NCBI RefSeq assembly: GCF_023195535.1
Contig: NZ_JALPNF010000007.1
Span: 62,001-126,000, forward strand
Source of the DNA: Sphingomonas faeni
GTDB lineage: Bacteria; Pseudomonadota; Alphaproteobacteria; Sphingomonadales; Sphingomonadaceae
Length of the DNA: 64,000 nucleotides
Direction: 5' to 3'
This document shows, piece after piece, positions 34,129 to 43,219 of the stretch. Below the pieces are notes generated by a model. That model was given only the letters and a program-made list of their open reading frames with translations. It did not search any database and was not told the DNA's origin. How positions within the stretch are numbered: the stretch's first letter is position 1; the number at the start of each line of letters is the position of its first letter. The translations under genes were made by a program, and so were the position numbers.

Positions 34129-34195
34129 GCTATTAAACCCCCATAACCGTCACCACCGCTCGCGCTGGTGACCCACGTCACCGGGAGCCGAAACC

Positions 34196-34930
34196 TTGAG
34201 TATCATCGCCATGCTGGCCACCGCCGCATCGGGAGTCGCCGGACCCGGCTCGCCGCTGGAGATCTGGCAGCACATCGTCGCCGATTTCTCCAACCTCGGG
34301 GATCCGAAGGCGCTGGCCGCGTTCGGTTCGGTCCTGATGATCGATCTCGTCCTCGCGGGCGACAACGCGATCGTTGTCGGCGCACTCGCTGCCGGACTTC
34401 CGGCGGATCAGCGCAAGAAGGTCATCCTGATCGGCATCGGCGCGGCGCTTGTGCTGCGCATCTTCTTCGCGCTGATCGTGACGTGGCTGATGGGCATCGT
34501 CGGGCTGATCTTCGCGGGCGGCCTGTTGCTGTTGTGGGTCTGCTGGAAGTTCTGGCGCGAAATCCGCGAGGGCGCGCAGAATGCAGGCTCCGAGGAAATC
34601 GAGGGCGACGAACGCTCGGGTCTCCGGTCCTCGAAGGGTTTTGCGAGCGCGGCCTGGGCGGTTGCCGTCGCCGACGTGTCGATGAGCCTCGACAATGTCC
34701 TGGCGGTTGCCGGCGCGGCGCGCGAGCATCCCGGCATCCTCGTCATCGGCCTGCTGCTGTCGGTCGCGATGATGGGCCTCGCCGCGAACTACATCGCGCG
34801 CGTCATCAACAAGTATCGCTGGATCGCCTATATCGGTCTCGTGGTGATCCTCGTGGTCGCGATCAAGATGATCTACGAAGGCTGGGTCGGTACCGGCGAC
34901 ACGCTGGGGATCATCACGCTGCTGCGCTGA
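34196..34930 (+). CDS. TerC/Alx family membrane protein (probable metal exporter)
   Basis: A 244-residue membrane protein with about seven helices. MIDLVLAGDNAIVVG and VADVSMSLDNVLAVAGAA carry the paired Asp/Asn residues typical of the TerC family, thought to line a metal path; relatives export manganese. The start is TTG at 34196 with GGGAG 8 bp upstream. Its leader holds a candidate manganese riboswitch and a terminator hairpin, and a strong terminator follows the gene, so it is an independent unit. Confidence 0.9.
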   Translation: MSIIAMLATAASGVAGPGSPLEIWQHIVADFSNLGDPKALAAFGSVLMIDLVLAGDNAIVVGALAAGLPADQRKKVILIGIGAALVLRIFFALIVTWLMGIVGLIFAGGLLLLWVCWKFWREIREGAQNAGSEEIEGDERSGLRSSKGFASAAWAVAVADVSMSLDNVLAVAGAAREHPGILVIGLLLSVAMMGLAANYIARVINKYRWIAYIGLVVILVVAIKMIYEGWVGTGDTLGIITLLR

Positions 34931-34951
34931 TCGCGTTGCGGTTGGGATAAG

Positions 34952-34986
34952 AAAAGGCCTCGCCGGATCATCCGGCGAGGCCTTTT
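34952..34986 (+). terminator. Rho-independent terminator after terC
   Basis: A perfect 16-bp stem, AAAAGGCCTCGCCGGA with TCCGGCGAGGCCTTTT, 3-nt loop, running into a T tract at 34982-34987. The A/T ends make it work on both strands. It lies 21 bp past the terC stop. Confidence 0.93.
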
Positions 34987-35006
34987 TCGTATCTGTCGTC
35001 AGCGCC

Positions 35007-35103
35007 CCGTCATGCCGGACTCGTTCCGGCATCCACCGTTCCGCAAAATCGATAGTCGTGAGTTCGCGGAACCGTGGACCCCGGAACAAGTCCGGGGTGA
35101 CGG
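35007..35103. repeat. Intergenic inverted-repeat element, family D (copy 2)
   Basis: CCGTCATGCCGGACTCGTTC then CGGCATCCACCGTTCCGC; right half GCGGAACCGTGGACCCCGGA then ACAAGTCCGGGGTGACGG. It is the reverse-oriented counterpart of the element at 29090, on the other side of oriC. Confidence 0.87.
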
Positions 35104-35112
35104 AGGCAGCGG

Positions 35113-35814
35113 TTAGCCCAGATTCTCCGCAAAGAACTTGGCCGTCCGCTCGTCCGCCAGCTTGGCCGACGCGTCCGAGCGGCGCTCGCCGAACTCGGTC
35201 GCGAACCCGTGGTCCTCGCCCGCATAATCGTAGATCGTCACCTTCGGGTGATCGTCGAGCCCTGCATGCATCGCCGCCTGCGCAGTCTTGTCGACGAAGT
35301 GATCCTCCTCCGGCACGTGTAGCAGGACCGGGTGCGCAATCGCGTGCTTCTCACCCAGCAGGCCGTCGATCCCGACGCCGTAATAGCCGACGCTCGCATC
35401 GACGTCGGTCCGTGCCGCGGTCATGAACGCGAGCCGCCCGCCTAGGCAGTAGCCGACCACGCCGACCTTCGCGCCGTCACCCAATTCCGCACGCGCCGCG
35501 CGGATCGTCGCCTCGATGTCGGCAATACCCTTGTCTTGATCGAACTTGCCCATCAGCTCGAGCGCCCGATCGAATTCGGGCTTGATGTCCGGATCGAGCT
35601 CGATCCCGCGCTCGAGCCGCCAGAACAGGTCGGGTGCGATCGCCAGATACCCGGCTTCAGCGAGCGTATCGCACTTGCGACGGATCCCGGCATTCACGCC
35701 GAAGATCTCCTGGATCACGATGATCGCAGCTTTGGGCGTGCCGGCAGGGGCGGCGCGGTAGGCATGGAAATCGCCGGAGCCGTCGAGCGTCGCGATGGTG
35801 GTCGTGTTCGTCAT
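35113..35814 (-). CDS. Dienelactone hydrolase family protein
   Basis: A 233-residue alpha/beta hydrolase. The nucleophile is a cysteine in VGVVGYCLGGRLAF (G-x-C-x-G), the acid is in HVPEEDHFVD and the histidine in GEDHGFATEFG, the dienelactone hydrolase triad. IIVIQEIFGVNAGIR holds the conserved substrate-binding Glu. It may hydrolyse enol-lactones or other small esters; being far from any aromatic degradation genes, its substrate is unclear. AAGGAGG lies 6 bp before the ATG, the best ribosome site in the region. The start overlaps the upstream methyltransferase stop (ATGA). Confidence 0.9.
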   Translation of the reverse strand: MTNTTTIATLDGSGDFHAYRAAPAGTPKAAIIVIQEIFGVNAGIRRKCDTLAEAGYLAIAPDLFWRLERGIELDPDIKPEFDRALELMGKFDQDKGIADIEATIRAARAELGDGAKVGVVGYCLGGRLAFMTAARTDVDASVGYYGVGIDGLLGEKHAIAHPVLLHVPEEDHFVDKTAQAAMHAGLDDHPKVTIYDYAGEDHGFATEFGERRSDASAKLADERTAKFFAENLG

Positions 35815-36284
35815 AGCAATCCTCCTTGCGGCCGCTCGTGATCGAGCAGCCTGGATTTGGTGATGGGGCCGTTGCCCGCGGAATACGCACCAAGCGCCCT
35901 GCCGGCTCCAAGGATCCGGTGGCAGGGGACGACGATCGGAAATGGATTGCGGGCACATGCCTGGCCGATCGCGCGCGGGCTGGACCCGATCGCTTTCGCG
36001 AGCGCGCCGTAACTCGCGGTCTCGCCGTACGCGATGTCGACGATTCCCTGCCGCAGGACCGCGCCGCGCCCGGTAGGCGAGGGGGCTAGCGGCAAATCGA
36101 ACGCCGTCAGTCGCCCCGCGAAATACGCTTCGATCTGTTGGACGGCTTCCCGGATCGCCGGTGCATGGCTCGTCACCGCATCGCCCGTTGCGAGGATCTC
36201 GATCGCGTCGATCCGGTCCGCGGTACCGGTCACGCGGACCAGTCCGATTGGCGTTGCGATCAAGGCTGCATCGCGCGCATACAT
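35811..36284 (-). CDS. ogt: Methylated-DNA-protein-cysteine methyltransferase (Ogt)
   Basis: A 157-residue suicide DNA repair protein. The acceptor cysteine is in PIVVPCHRILGAG, preceded by the helix-turn-helix stretch GETASYGALAKAIGSSPRAI that holds DNA. It removes methyl groups from O6-methylguanine. The start MYARDAA at 36284 fits the short Ogt N-terminus; no strong ribosome site is seen. It is coupled by ATGA to the dienelactone hydrolase downstream, and divergent from the DUF6489 gene. Confidence 0.92.
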   Translation of the reverse strand: MYARDAALIATPIGLVRVTGTADRIDAIEILATGDAVTSHAPAIREAVQQIEAYFAGRLTAFDLPLAPSPTGRGAVLRQGIVDIAYGETASYGALAKAIGSSPRAIGQACARNPFPIVVPCHRILGAGRALGAYSAGNGPITKSRLLDHERPQGGLL

Positions 36285-36340
36285 TGCCACGCTATGCAGC
36301 GCGCGGACGGGCGGCTCAAGCGCCATCGGGGACGCGGTAC

Positions 36341-36577
36341 ATGAAGATGAACATCGAGATCGAATGCACCCCCGAAGAGGCGCGGCGCGCGGTCGGCCTG
36401 CCCGATCTGACGCCGATCCACGATCGCTATGTCGCGATGATGATGGACGCGATTCCGGACGGCCAGATGAAGCCCGAGATGCTGGAATCGATGATGCGCG
36501 GCTGGCAACCGATGGGCGAGGCGGGGATGGCGATGTGGAAGCGCATGTTCGACACCGCGACGAAGACGGGCGGCTGA
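36341..36577 (+). CDS. DUF6489 family small protein
   Basis: A 78-residue protein starting MKMNIEIECTPEEARRAVGL, the pattern of DUF6489 proteins of alphaproteobacteria. It is helical and methionine-rich in its second half (MKPEMLESMMRGWQPMGEAG). Function is unknown. It lies 7 bp upstream of mnmE, so it is probably co-transcribed with the tRNA-modification and segregation genes. Confidence 0.78.
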   Translation: MKMNIEIECTPEEARRAVGLPDLTPIHDRYVAMMMDAIPDGQMKPEMLESMMRGWQPMGEAGMAMWKRMFDTATKTGG

Positions 36578-36584
36578 GTTCCAC

Positions 36585-37862
36585 GTGAAAACGATCTTCG
36601 CGGTATCGAGCGGGCGTCCTCCCGCTGCGATCGCCGTTGTCCGGGTGAGTGGCCCGCAGGCATTCGCGGCGGCCGAGGCTCTGGCGGGGCCGTTGCCAGC
36701 CGCACGTCACGCGAGCTTGCGCGGGTTGCGCGATGCCGATGGTGCGCTGCTCGACCGTGCGCTGGTGATCGTCTTCCCAGGTCCCAAGACCGCGACCGGT
36801 GAGGATCTGGTCGAACTTCATTGCCATGGGGGCCGTGCGGTTATCGCCGCTGTGGAGCGCTCTTTGTCGGCGCAGTCCGGTCTCCGTCCGGCCGAACCCG
36901 GTGAGTTTACCCGCCGCGCACTGGCCAATGGCCGCATCGACCTGACCGAGGCGGAAGGTCTCGCCGATCTTCTGGAGGCGGAGACCGAGGGGCAGCGCGT
37001 TGCCGCAATGACCGCAGCCGAGGGGCGCGTCAGCCAGGCCGTCCGCAACTGGATGGACTCGGTCGCGATGCTGTCCGCGCGGATCGAGGCGATGCTCGAC
37101 TTCGCCGACGAGGACGACGTAGCAAGCGATACCGCTGCGTTCGACGCGATCGTCGCGGACATCGACGCGCTCGCCGCAGAGATCGGTGCCGTAGTCGACG
37201 CCCCGCCCGTCGAACGCCTCAAGGACGGCCTGCGCGTCGTCATCGGCGGTCCGCCCAACAGCGGCAAGTCGACGCTGCTCAACCTGCTCGGCGAGCGCGA
37301 CGCTGCGATCGTCTCGCCGATATCGGGCACCACCCGCGACCGGATCGAGGTGCCGGTGATCCGCGACGGTGTCGCCTATGTGCTGACCGACACCGCCGGG
37401 CTGATCGATACGCTCGACCCGATCGAGGCGATCGGCGTCACGCGGGCGGGGGATGCGCTCGCTGCGGCGGATATCGTCCTCTGGCTTGCCGACGTGCCGC
37501 CACCACGCGCCGACGCGCTCTGGATCCATGCGCGGGCGGATCTGCCGGGGCGGGGAGCTATTCCCGCGGGGCGCGCGCTCGCCATTGCACAAACCGATCG
37601 TAGTTCACTCGACCGACTTTGGGCGGAGGTGCATCTGCGGGCGATGACCATGCTCCCGCGCGGCGACCGAATCGCGCTGAAGCAGCACCAGCGGAAACAG
37701 TGCGCACTCGCAGTCGAGGCACTACAGAGCCGAAGTGCGGACCCGCTTATCGTTGCCGAGCATCTTCGTCAGGCCCGCGCGATCCTCGCCGGTGTCCTCG
37801 GCCTCGACGCGACCGGCCAGATGCTCGACGCGCTGTTCGGACGTTTCTGCATCGGCAAGTGA
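36585..37862 (+). CDS. mnmE: tRNA uridine-5-carboxymethylaminomethyl modification GTPase MnmE
   Basis: A 425-residue GTPase. N-terminal formyl-THF-binding domain (IFAVSSGRPPAAIAVVRVSG, ELHCHGGRAV), central helices, then a G domain at about residues 215-360 with GPPNSGKSTLLN, TTRDRIEVP and DTAGL, and the C-terminal FGRFCIGK where the Cys is essential. With MnmG it modifies U34 of several tRNAs. GTG start. A degenerate parS (GTTCCACGTGAAAA) spans the start codon. The stop is followed at once by a perfect parS. Confidence 0.95.
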   Translation: MKTIFAVSSGRPPAAIAVVRVSGPQAFAAAEALAGPLPAARHASLRGLRDADGALLDRALVIVFPGPKTATGEDLVELHCHGGRAVIAAVERSLSAQSGLRPAEPGEFTRRALANGRIDLTEAEGLADLLEAETEGQRVAAMTAAEGRVSQAVRNWMDSVAMLSARIEAMLDFADEDDVASDTAAFDAIVADIDALAAEIGAVVDAPPVERLKDGLRVVIGGPPNSGKSTLLNLLGERDAAIVSPISGTTRDRIEVPVIRDGVAYVLTDTAGLIDTLDPIEAIGVTRAGDALAAADIVLWLADVPPPRADALWIHARADLPGRGAIPAGRALAIAQTDRSSLDRLWAEVHLRAMTMLPRGDRIALKQHQRKQCALAVEALQSRSADPLIVAEHLRQARAILAGVLGLDATGQMLDALFGRFCIGK

Positions 37863-37878
37863 TGTTCCACGTGGAACA
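37863..37878. promoter_or_regulatory. parS site between mnmE and mnmG
   Basis: TGTTCCACGTGGAACA is a perfect 16-bp palindrome (18 bp with the flanking A/T, 37862-37879), starting at the base after the mnmE stop codon. It fits the chromosomal ParB-binding consensus and lies 7 kb right of oriC. Confidence 0.88.
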
Positions 37879-37916
37879 TCTTTGACGCACCCGCCGCGTC
37901 GCTCTAGGGCCATGGC

Positions 37917-39752
37917 ATGTTCGATGTAGTGGTGGTTGGCGGTGGCCATGCCGGAACCGAAGCCGCAACCGCGGCGGCGCGGAGAGGCGCGCGTACCGTG
38001 CTCGTGTCCTTCGACGCGCGGCATATCGGTGCGATGTCCTGCAATCCGGCGATCGGCGGTCTCGGCAAGGGGCACATGGTCCGGGAAGTGGACGCGTTCG
38101 ATGGCCTGATCGGACGCGCGGCCGATGCGGCGGCAATCCACTACCGGATGCTCAATCGCAGCAAGGGATCGGCGGTGCAGGGTCCTCGCATTCAGGCGGA
38201 CCGTCGGCTTTATTCGGGAGCGATCCAGTCGATACTGGCCGCGACCGAAGGACTCATGATCGTCGAAGGGGAAGCGACCGCATTGCATTTCGATGGCGAC
38301 CAGGTGGCCGGCGTTATCCTGGCGGACGGCTCGATCGTCGCAGCCCGCGCAGTCGTGCTGGCAACGGGCACGTTTCTCGGCGGCCGCATCTTCCGCGGCG
38401 ATGATCGCGCGGAAGGCGGCCGGATCGGTGAGCGTGCAGCCAAGCCACTGGCTGCTCAGCTCCGCGCGCGAAATCTTCCCATGGCGCGATTGAAGACCGG
38501 CACACCGCCCCGCCTCGATGGCCGGACGATCGATTGGGGCGCGTTGGCCGAGCAGGCGTCGGACCTCGATCCCTGGACGATGTCGCCGATGACCCGCGCG
38601 CGTCCGCTCCCGCAGATCGCCTGCGCCATCACCCGCACGACCGACCGTACGCACGCGATCATCCGTGAGGCATTCCATCGGTCTCCACTGTTCACCGGCG
38701 CAATCGAGGCGGCGGGGCCGCGTTACTGTCCGTCGATCGAGGACAAGGTCCACCGCTTCGGCGACCGCGACGGGCACCAGGTTTTTCTCGAACCCGAAGG
38801 GCTCGACGACGCGACGGTCTATCCCAACGGTTTGTCGACGTCGCTCCCGGTCGAGGTCCAGTCGGCAATGCTCGCAAGCATCCCCGGCCTCGAACGCGTG
38901 CACATCACGATGCCGGGCTATGCGGTCGAATATGACTATATCGACCCGCGCGCGCTCGATACGCGGCTTGCGCTCGGCGCGATCGAAGGTGTGTTCTGCG
39001 CCGGCCAGATCAACGGCACGACCGGCTATGAGGAAGCGGCAGGGCAGGGGCTCGTCGCGGGCCTCAATGCCGCGGCCTATGCATGCGACCTTGCGCCCGT
39101 CATTCTCGATCGCGCGTCCAGCTATCTCGGTGTGATGATCGACGACCTCACGCTACAGGGCGTGACCGAGCCGTACCGAATGCTGACCGCCCGCGCCGAG
39201 TTCCGCCTGTCGCTGCGTGCGGACAATGCCGAGACGCGGTTGGGCGGGATTGCCGAAGCGGCGGGATGCCTCGGACCAGAGCGTCTCGCGCATCAGCACG
39301 CGCTGGCCGATGATCGCCTCCGCTTTCGCGCGTCGCTCGACGGCGAACGCACCGCGACCGAGGTGGCCGACCAAGGCGTGGCCGTAGGTCGTGACGGCGC
39401 ACGCCGGACCGCGTTCGACTGGCTCCGGTTCGAAGGCGTGAAGCTCGCGCATGTCGCGCCGGATGCCGCGGCGGGGATCCCGGCGGTGGTCGTTGAGGAA
39501 GTGTTAGAGGACGCGCGCTACGCTCCCTATATCGAACGCCAGGCGCAGGAGGTTGCGCGGCTGCGTGCCGACGAGGCGATCCGCTTGCCCGAGGATTTGG
39601 CCTATGATCGCATACCCGGCCTGTCGAACGAGATGATCGACCGCCTGACGACCGCGCGACCGACCTCGCTCGCGGCGGCGGCACGGGTGCGGGGGATTAC
39701 CCCGGCCGCGTTGTCGGCGGTATTATTGCATACGAAACGAGTGCCAGCATGA
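37917..39752 (+). CDS. mnmG: tRNA uridine-5-carboxymethylaminomethyl modification enzyme MnmG (GidA)
   Basis: A 611-residue FAD enzyme. The FAD motif [20 protein letters not shown] opens the protein; [20 protein letters not shown] and [11 protein letters not shown] are GidA signatures, and the [20 protein letters not shown] segment closes the FAD site. It partners MnmE in U34 modification. The rsmG start overlaps its stop as ATGA. The mnmE-mnmG-rsmG-parA-parB order is classical for the origin region. Confidence 0.96.
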   Translation: MFDVVVVGGGHAGTEAATAAARRGARTVLVSFDARHIGAMSCNPAIGGLGKGHMVREVDAFDGLIGRAADAAAIHYRMLNRSKGSAVQGPRIQADRRLYSGAIQSILAATEGLMIVEGEATALHFDGDQVAGVILADGSIVAARAVVLATGTFLGGRIFRGDDRAEGGRIGERAAKPLAAQLRARNLPMARLKTGTPPRLDGRTIDWGALAEQASDLDPWTMSPMTRARPLPQIACAITRTTDRTHAIIREAFHRSPLFTGAIEAAGPRYCPSIEDKVHRFGDRDGHQVFLEPEGLDDATVYPNGLSTSLPVEVQSAMLASIPGLERVHITMPGYAVEYDYIDPRALDTRLALGAIEGVFCAGQINGTTGYEEAAGQGLVAGLNAAAYACDLAPVILDRASSYLGVMIDDLTLQGVTEPYRMLTARAEFRLSLRADNAETRLGGIAEAAGCLGPERLAHQHALADDRLRFRASLDGERTATEVADQGVAVGRDGARRTAFDWLRFEGVKLAHVAPDAAAGIPAVVVEEVLEDARYAPYIERQAQEVARLRADEAIRLPEDLAYDRIPGLSNEMIDRLTTARPTSLAAAARVRGITPAALSAVLLHTKRVPA

Positions 39753-40369
39753 CCGAAGACGACGCACAGGCCTGGGTGACCGACCGGTTCGGACCAGAGG
39801 CAACCGAGCGCCTGGCGGCGTTCGTCGCGATGGTCGTCGAGGAAGCGCCGCATCAGAACCTGATTGCCCCGTCGACGATTCCAACGGTCTGGGACCGCCA
39901 TGTGGTGGACTCGCTCCAGCTGGTTGCACTTGCCGGAGCGGATACGTCGGCGAAGCGCTGGCTCGATATCGGTACCGGCGGTGGCTTTCCCGGGATGGTC
40001 GTTGCGCTGGTTCGCGAGGGGCCGGTCGATCTGATCGAACCCCGCCGTCGTCGCGCGGACTTTCTTCAGCTTTGTGTCGCGCGGCTTGGCCTCGGCGAGC
40101 AGGTCCGCGTTCACGCCTCGAAAGTAGAAAATGCGACCGCTGATGCGTCGATCATTTCCGCTCGCGCGGTCGCGTCGTTGCAAAACCTTTTGCGTGGCGC
40201 GGCGCACTGCGCCACAACGGAGACGCGGTGGTTGCTTCCTCGGGGGCGTTTCGACGAGGAGGAGCTGGTCGCGCTCAAGCAGCATTGGCGGTTTATGTTC
40301 CACGTGGAACAAAGCGTCACGAACCCGGAGTCGTCGATCGTGGTTCTGGATCGGGTAAGCGCGCGATGA
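39749..40369 (+). CDS. rsmG: 16S rRNA (guanine527-N7)-methyltransferase RsmG (GidB)
   Basis: A 206-residue SAM methyltransferase. The glycine motif [17 protein letters not shown], the N-terminal [20 protein letters not shown] and [13 protein letters not shown] are RsmG features. It methylates G527 of 16S rRNA. Overlaps mnmG (ATGA) upstream and parA (ATGA) downstream. Its 3' end contains a perfect parS that encodes FHVE. Confidence 0.95.
   Translation: MTEDDAQAWVTDRFGPEATERLAAFVAMVVEEAPHQNLIAPSTIPTVWDRHVVDSLQLVALAGADTSAKRWLDIGTGGGFPGMVVALVREGPVDLIEPRRRRADFLQLCVARLGLGEQVRVHASKVENATADASIISARAVASLQNLLRGAAHCATTETRWLLPRGRFDEEELVALKQHWRFMFHVEQSVTNPESSIVVLDRVSAR
40296..40311. promoter_or_regulatory. 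parS site (inside rsmG 3' end)
   Basis: TGTTCCACGTGGAACA, identical to the site at 37863, placed 55 bp before the parA start within the rsmG reading frame. ParB bound here could also influence parA-parB expression. Confidence 0.88.
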
Positions 40370-41148
40370 TCACCATCGCTGTCGCAAATCAAAAGGGCGG
40401 GGTGGGCAAGACCACCAGCGCCATCAACCTTGCGACCGCGCTCGCGGCGACGGGCATGCGCGTGCTGCTGGTGGATCTCGATCCGCAGGGCAACGCGTCA
40501 ACCGGGCTCGGCATTGGCCATGCGCAGCGTGAGCGGTCGAGCTACGACGTGCTGGTCGGCGAGACATCGATCGAGGAGGCCGTCGTGCATACGCGCGTGC
40601 CGCGTCTCGATATCGTGCCAGCGACGGTCGACCTGTCGGGCGCGGAGATCGAACTGGTCGATTTCGACGCACGCACGCACCGGCTGGATCGCGCGGTGAA
40701 GGCGGCGCAGGGACCATGGGATATCGCGCTGATCGATTGCCCGCCATCGCTCGGGTTGCTGACGATCAACGCGATGGTCGCGTCGGATTCGCTGCTGGTG
40801 CCGCTGCAATGCGAGTTCTTCGCGCTCGAGGGATTGTCGCAGTTGCTCAGCACGGTCGAGCGGATCCGCCAGCGATTCAACCCCGGCCTGTCGATCCTCG
40901 GCGTTGCGCTGACGATGTTCGATCGCCGCAACCGGTTGACCGATCAAGTCTCGGCGGACGTTCGCGCCGTATTGGGGAAGGTCGTGTTCGAGACGGTTAT
41001 CCCGCGCAACGTGCGACTGTCGGAGGCGCCCAGCCACGGGCTGCCGGCATTGATCTATGACCACCGGTGTTCGGGATCGCAGGCGTATATCGCTCTGGCG
41101 CGTGAACTGATCGGTCGACTTCCCGCAACAACGCAGGCTGCCGCATGA
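40366..41148 (+). CDS. parA: Chromosome partitioning ATPase ParA
   Basis: A 260-residue deviant Walker ATPase. The P-loop KGGVGKTTSAINLA (residues about 10-23) has the signature lysine, VLLVDLDPQGNAS is the A' motif and ALIDCPPSLG is Walker B. It binds DNA non-specifically as an ATP dimer and moves ParB-parS complexes. There is no N-terminal helix-turn-helix, so it is the chromosomal (Soj) type. ATGA overlaps link it to rsmG and parB. Confidence 0.96.
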   Translation: MITIAVANQKGGVGKTTSAINLATALAATGMRVLLVDLDPQGNASTGLGIGHAQRERSSYDVLVGETSIEEAVVHTRVPRLDIVPATVDLSGAEIELVDFDARTHRLDRAVKAAQGPWDIALIDCPPSLGLLTINAMVASDSLLVPLQCEFFALEGLSQLLSTVERIRQRFNPGLSILGVALTMFDRRNRLTDQVSADVRAVLGKVVFETVIPRNVRLSEAPSHGLPALIYDHRCSGSQAYIALARELIGRLPATTQAAA

Positions 41149-42038
41149 GCGAGAACAAACGTGGACGGCCGGGGCTGGGCAGGGGGCTAAATGCGCTGCT
41201 CGGCGAAATGGCGCGCGAGACGCCGGTATCGGCCGATGGTGCAGCGCAGCAATCGTCGGGCGTCCGCATGCTGCCGGTCAGTTCGCTATCGCCGCATCCC
41301 GATCAGCCGCGTCGCCATTTCGACGAGGCGATGCTCGACGAGCTTGCCGCCTCGATAGCCTCGCGCGGGCTGATCCAGCCGATCGTCGTCCGCCCGCATG
41401 GCCATGACTACCAGATCGTCGCGGGTGAGCGACGCTGGCGCGCGGCACAGCGTGCGCGGCTGCACGAGGTGCCGGTCGTCGTCCGCGATTTCGACGACGC
41501 CGAGACGCTCGAGATCGCGCTGATCGAGAATATCCAGCGCGAGGATCTCAACGCGATCGAAGAGGCGCAGGCGTATCAGCGGCTGGCGGGTGAATATGGT
41601 CACACGCAGGAGGTGCTGGCCAAGATCGTCCACAAGTCCCGCAGTCATGTCGCCAACCTGCTGCGGTTGCTGGAGCTGCCGGCGCAGGTGCAGTCGCAGG
41701 TTGTCGATGGCTCGCTGTCGATGGGCCATGCGCGGGCGTTGCTGGGTTCACCCGACGTCGAGGCGCTGGCGGATCAGGTCGTGTCGCGCGGACTGTCGGT
41801 GCGCGAGACCGAAAGACTCGCGCGCGATGCGAAGCCCGGGCGGAGCCGGAGTGGCAAGCCGGCCGAGCCGCGAATCCCCGATGCGGATATCGCAGCGCTG
41901 GAGCGGCAATTGGCGGACCTGCTCGGGTTGCAGGTGAAGGTTGCGCATACCGAGACGGGGGGCACGCTGACCCTCAGTTATTCGACGCTCGACCAGCTCG
42001 ATATGGTGTGTCAGCGGCTGACGGGTGGGGCGATCTAG
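41145..42038 (+). CDS. parB: Chromosome partitioning protein ParB
   Basis: A 297-residue CTPase/DNA-binding protein. The CTP-binding ParB domain has RGLIQPIVVRPHG and the GERRWRAAQRA motif; the helix-turn-helix lies in AKIVHKSRSHVANLLRLLEL, and the C-terminal dimer domain ends LSYSTLDQLDMVCQRL. It loads at parS and spreads as a clamp. Three parS sites lie in this window. Coupled to parA by ATGA. Confidence 0.96.
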   Translation: MSENKRGRPGLGRGLNALLGEMARETPVSADGAAQQSSGVRMLPVSSLSPHPDQPRRHFDEAMLDELAASIASRGLIQPIVVRPHGHDYQIVAGERRWRAAQRARLHEVPVVVRDFDDAETLEIALIENIQREDLNAIEEAQAYQRLAGEYGHTQEVLAKIVHKSRSHVANLLRLLELPAQVQSQVVDGSLSMGHARALLGSPDVEALADQVVSRGLSVRETERLARDAKPGRSRSGKPAEPRIPDADIAALERQLADLLGLQVKVAHTETGGTLTLSYSTLDQLDMVCQRLTGGAI

Positions 42039-42069
42039 GTCGAGAGTACGCGTGCACGAATTACCCCTT

Positions 42070-42139
42070 CCGTTCGTGCTGAGCGAAGTCGAAGCACCTG
42101 CGCACCGGACCATCCTTCGACTTCGCTCAGGACGAACGG
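42070..42139. repeat. Intergenic inverted-repeat element, family G
   Basis: CCGTTCGTGCTGAGCGAAGT then CGAAG on the left; CTTCGACTTCGCTCAGGACG then AACGG on the right. The arms are near-exact inverse copies around a 22-bp centre. It lies between the convergent parB and holA genes. This sequence type is a widespread repeat in sphingomonads. Confidence 0.85.
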
Positions 42140-42199
42140 GGGGGTGAGACGAACGGCGAGGAGGAGCGGAGCAGACACGAATGCGGTTGCTGAAGAGCG

Positions 42200-43219
42200 C
42201 TAGTTTCGCCGAGCGATCGCCTGAGAGAGCGCCACGACCGCCGCTTCGGCGACAACTCCGCCGGCATTCCCCGAGGCCATGATCGCGCGCTCGGCGGTCC
42301 GTACGCGCTGGATTGCGGTGGCCAGCATGACCGGCGACCAGCGGCGCAACGATCGTGCGGTGCTCGCCTCTTCCTTGAAGAATACGCGGTGGCGTTTCAT
42401 GACCGCGTCGACCGTGTCGCCCCGGTCGATCTCGCCGCGCATGTCGGCCAGCGCTATCAGGCGGCGGACGAGTTGCCGGAGCCACGGGATCGGCGACGTG
42501 CCCGCCTCTTCGAGTACCGCCAGTTCAGCACCTAGATCGTCGACCCGGCCTTCGATCACAGCATCGATCGCGCGGCTCATCTCCGCATCGCCTAGGTCCG
42601 CGCCGATCGCATCGAGCGCAGGGTGATCGAGGTCCGCGGGGCGGTCGGGTGCTGCGTCGAGGTATAGCGCGAGCTTCTCGATTTCCCGGCTGATGACGGC
42701 GCGGTCGCCGCCGGTCGTGTCGACGAGGCGTCGGGCGACGCCGGGGGCGGGGCGGAGGCCGTTCTCGGCCGCGATCGTCGTTGCGAGGCGCTCGGCGTCC
42801 TGCGCGGTCGGGGCGTAGCAGGCGAACGCCATCGCGCGGGGGGAGTCGATTGCGAGTTTGACGATCTTGGCAGTCGATTTGACCGTCGGGGCGATCGCGA
42901 CGACCGGGTTGCCGACGCGTTCGGCCGCGAGCAGGTTGGTGAACGCTTCGAGACTTTCCTCGCCGGCCGAAGCGACGCGGACGAACCGAGCGCCTGCGAA
43001 TAGGGAGAGCGAAGCCGCCTCGTCGGTCAGCCGGCCGGGATCGCCCTTGAGCGTCGATCCGTCGAGATCGACGCGTTCGGCGTCGGCGCCCATCGCCTTG
43101 GCGAGCACGCGCGCGAGATCGCTCGCGCCGGCCTCGTCGGGGCCGTGGAGCAGGTATAGGCGGATGTCGCCGCCCGGTTTGGCCAGCGCACCGCGGATTT
43201 GGCCGGCGCTGGCCTTCAC
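42200..43219 (-). CDS. holA: DNA polymerase III delta subunit HolA
   Basis: A 339-residue clamp-loader subunit. It begins [20 protein letters not shown] then LYLLHGPDEAG, the HolA nucleotide-fold start that lacks a true P-loop, and includes the GDRAVISREIEKLALYLD helical segment typical of the delta subunit. It opens the sliding clamp. GTG start overlaps the lptE stop (GTGA), the usual leuS-lptE-holA order. Confidence 0.92.
   Translation of the reverse strand: MKASAGQIRGALAKPGGDIRLYLLHGPDEAGASDLARVLAKAMGADAERVDLDGSTLKGDPGRLTDEAASLSLFAGARFVRVASAGEESLEAFTNLLAAERVGNPVVAIAPTVKSTAKIVKLAIDSPRAMAFACYAPTAQDAERLATTIAAENGLRPAPGVARRLVDTTGGDRAVISREIEKLALYLDAAPDRPADLDHPALDAIGADLGDAEMSRAIDAVIEGRVDDLGAELAVLEEAGTSPIPWLRQLVRRLIALADMRGEIDRGDTVDAVMKRHRVFFKEEASTARSLRRWSPVMLATAIQRVRTAERAIMASGNAGGVVAEAAVVALSQAIARRN

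Noticed and set aside
32328..34181. A 617-codon open frame antisense to rho
   Set aside because: Shadow of the rho gene; no ribosome site or domain.
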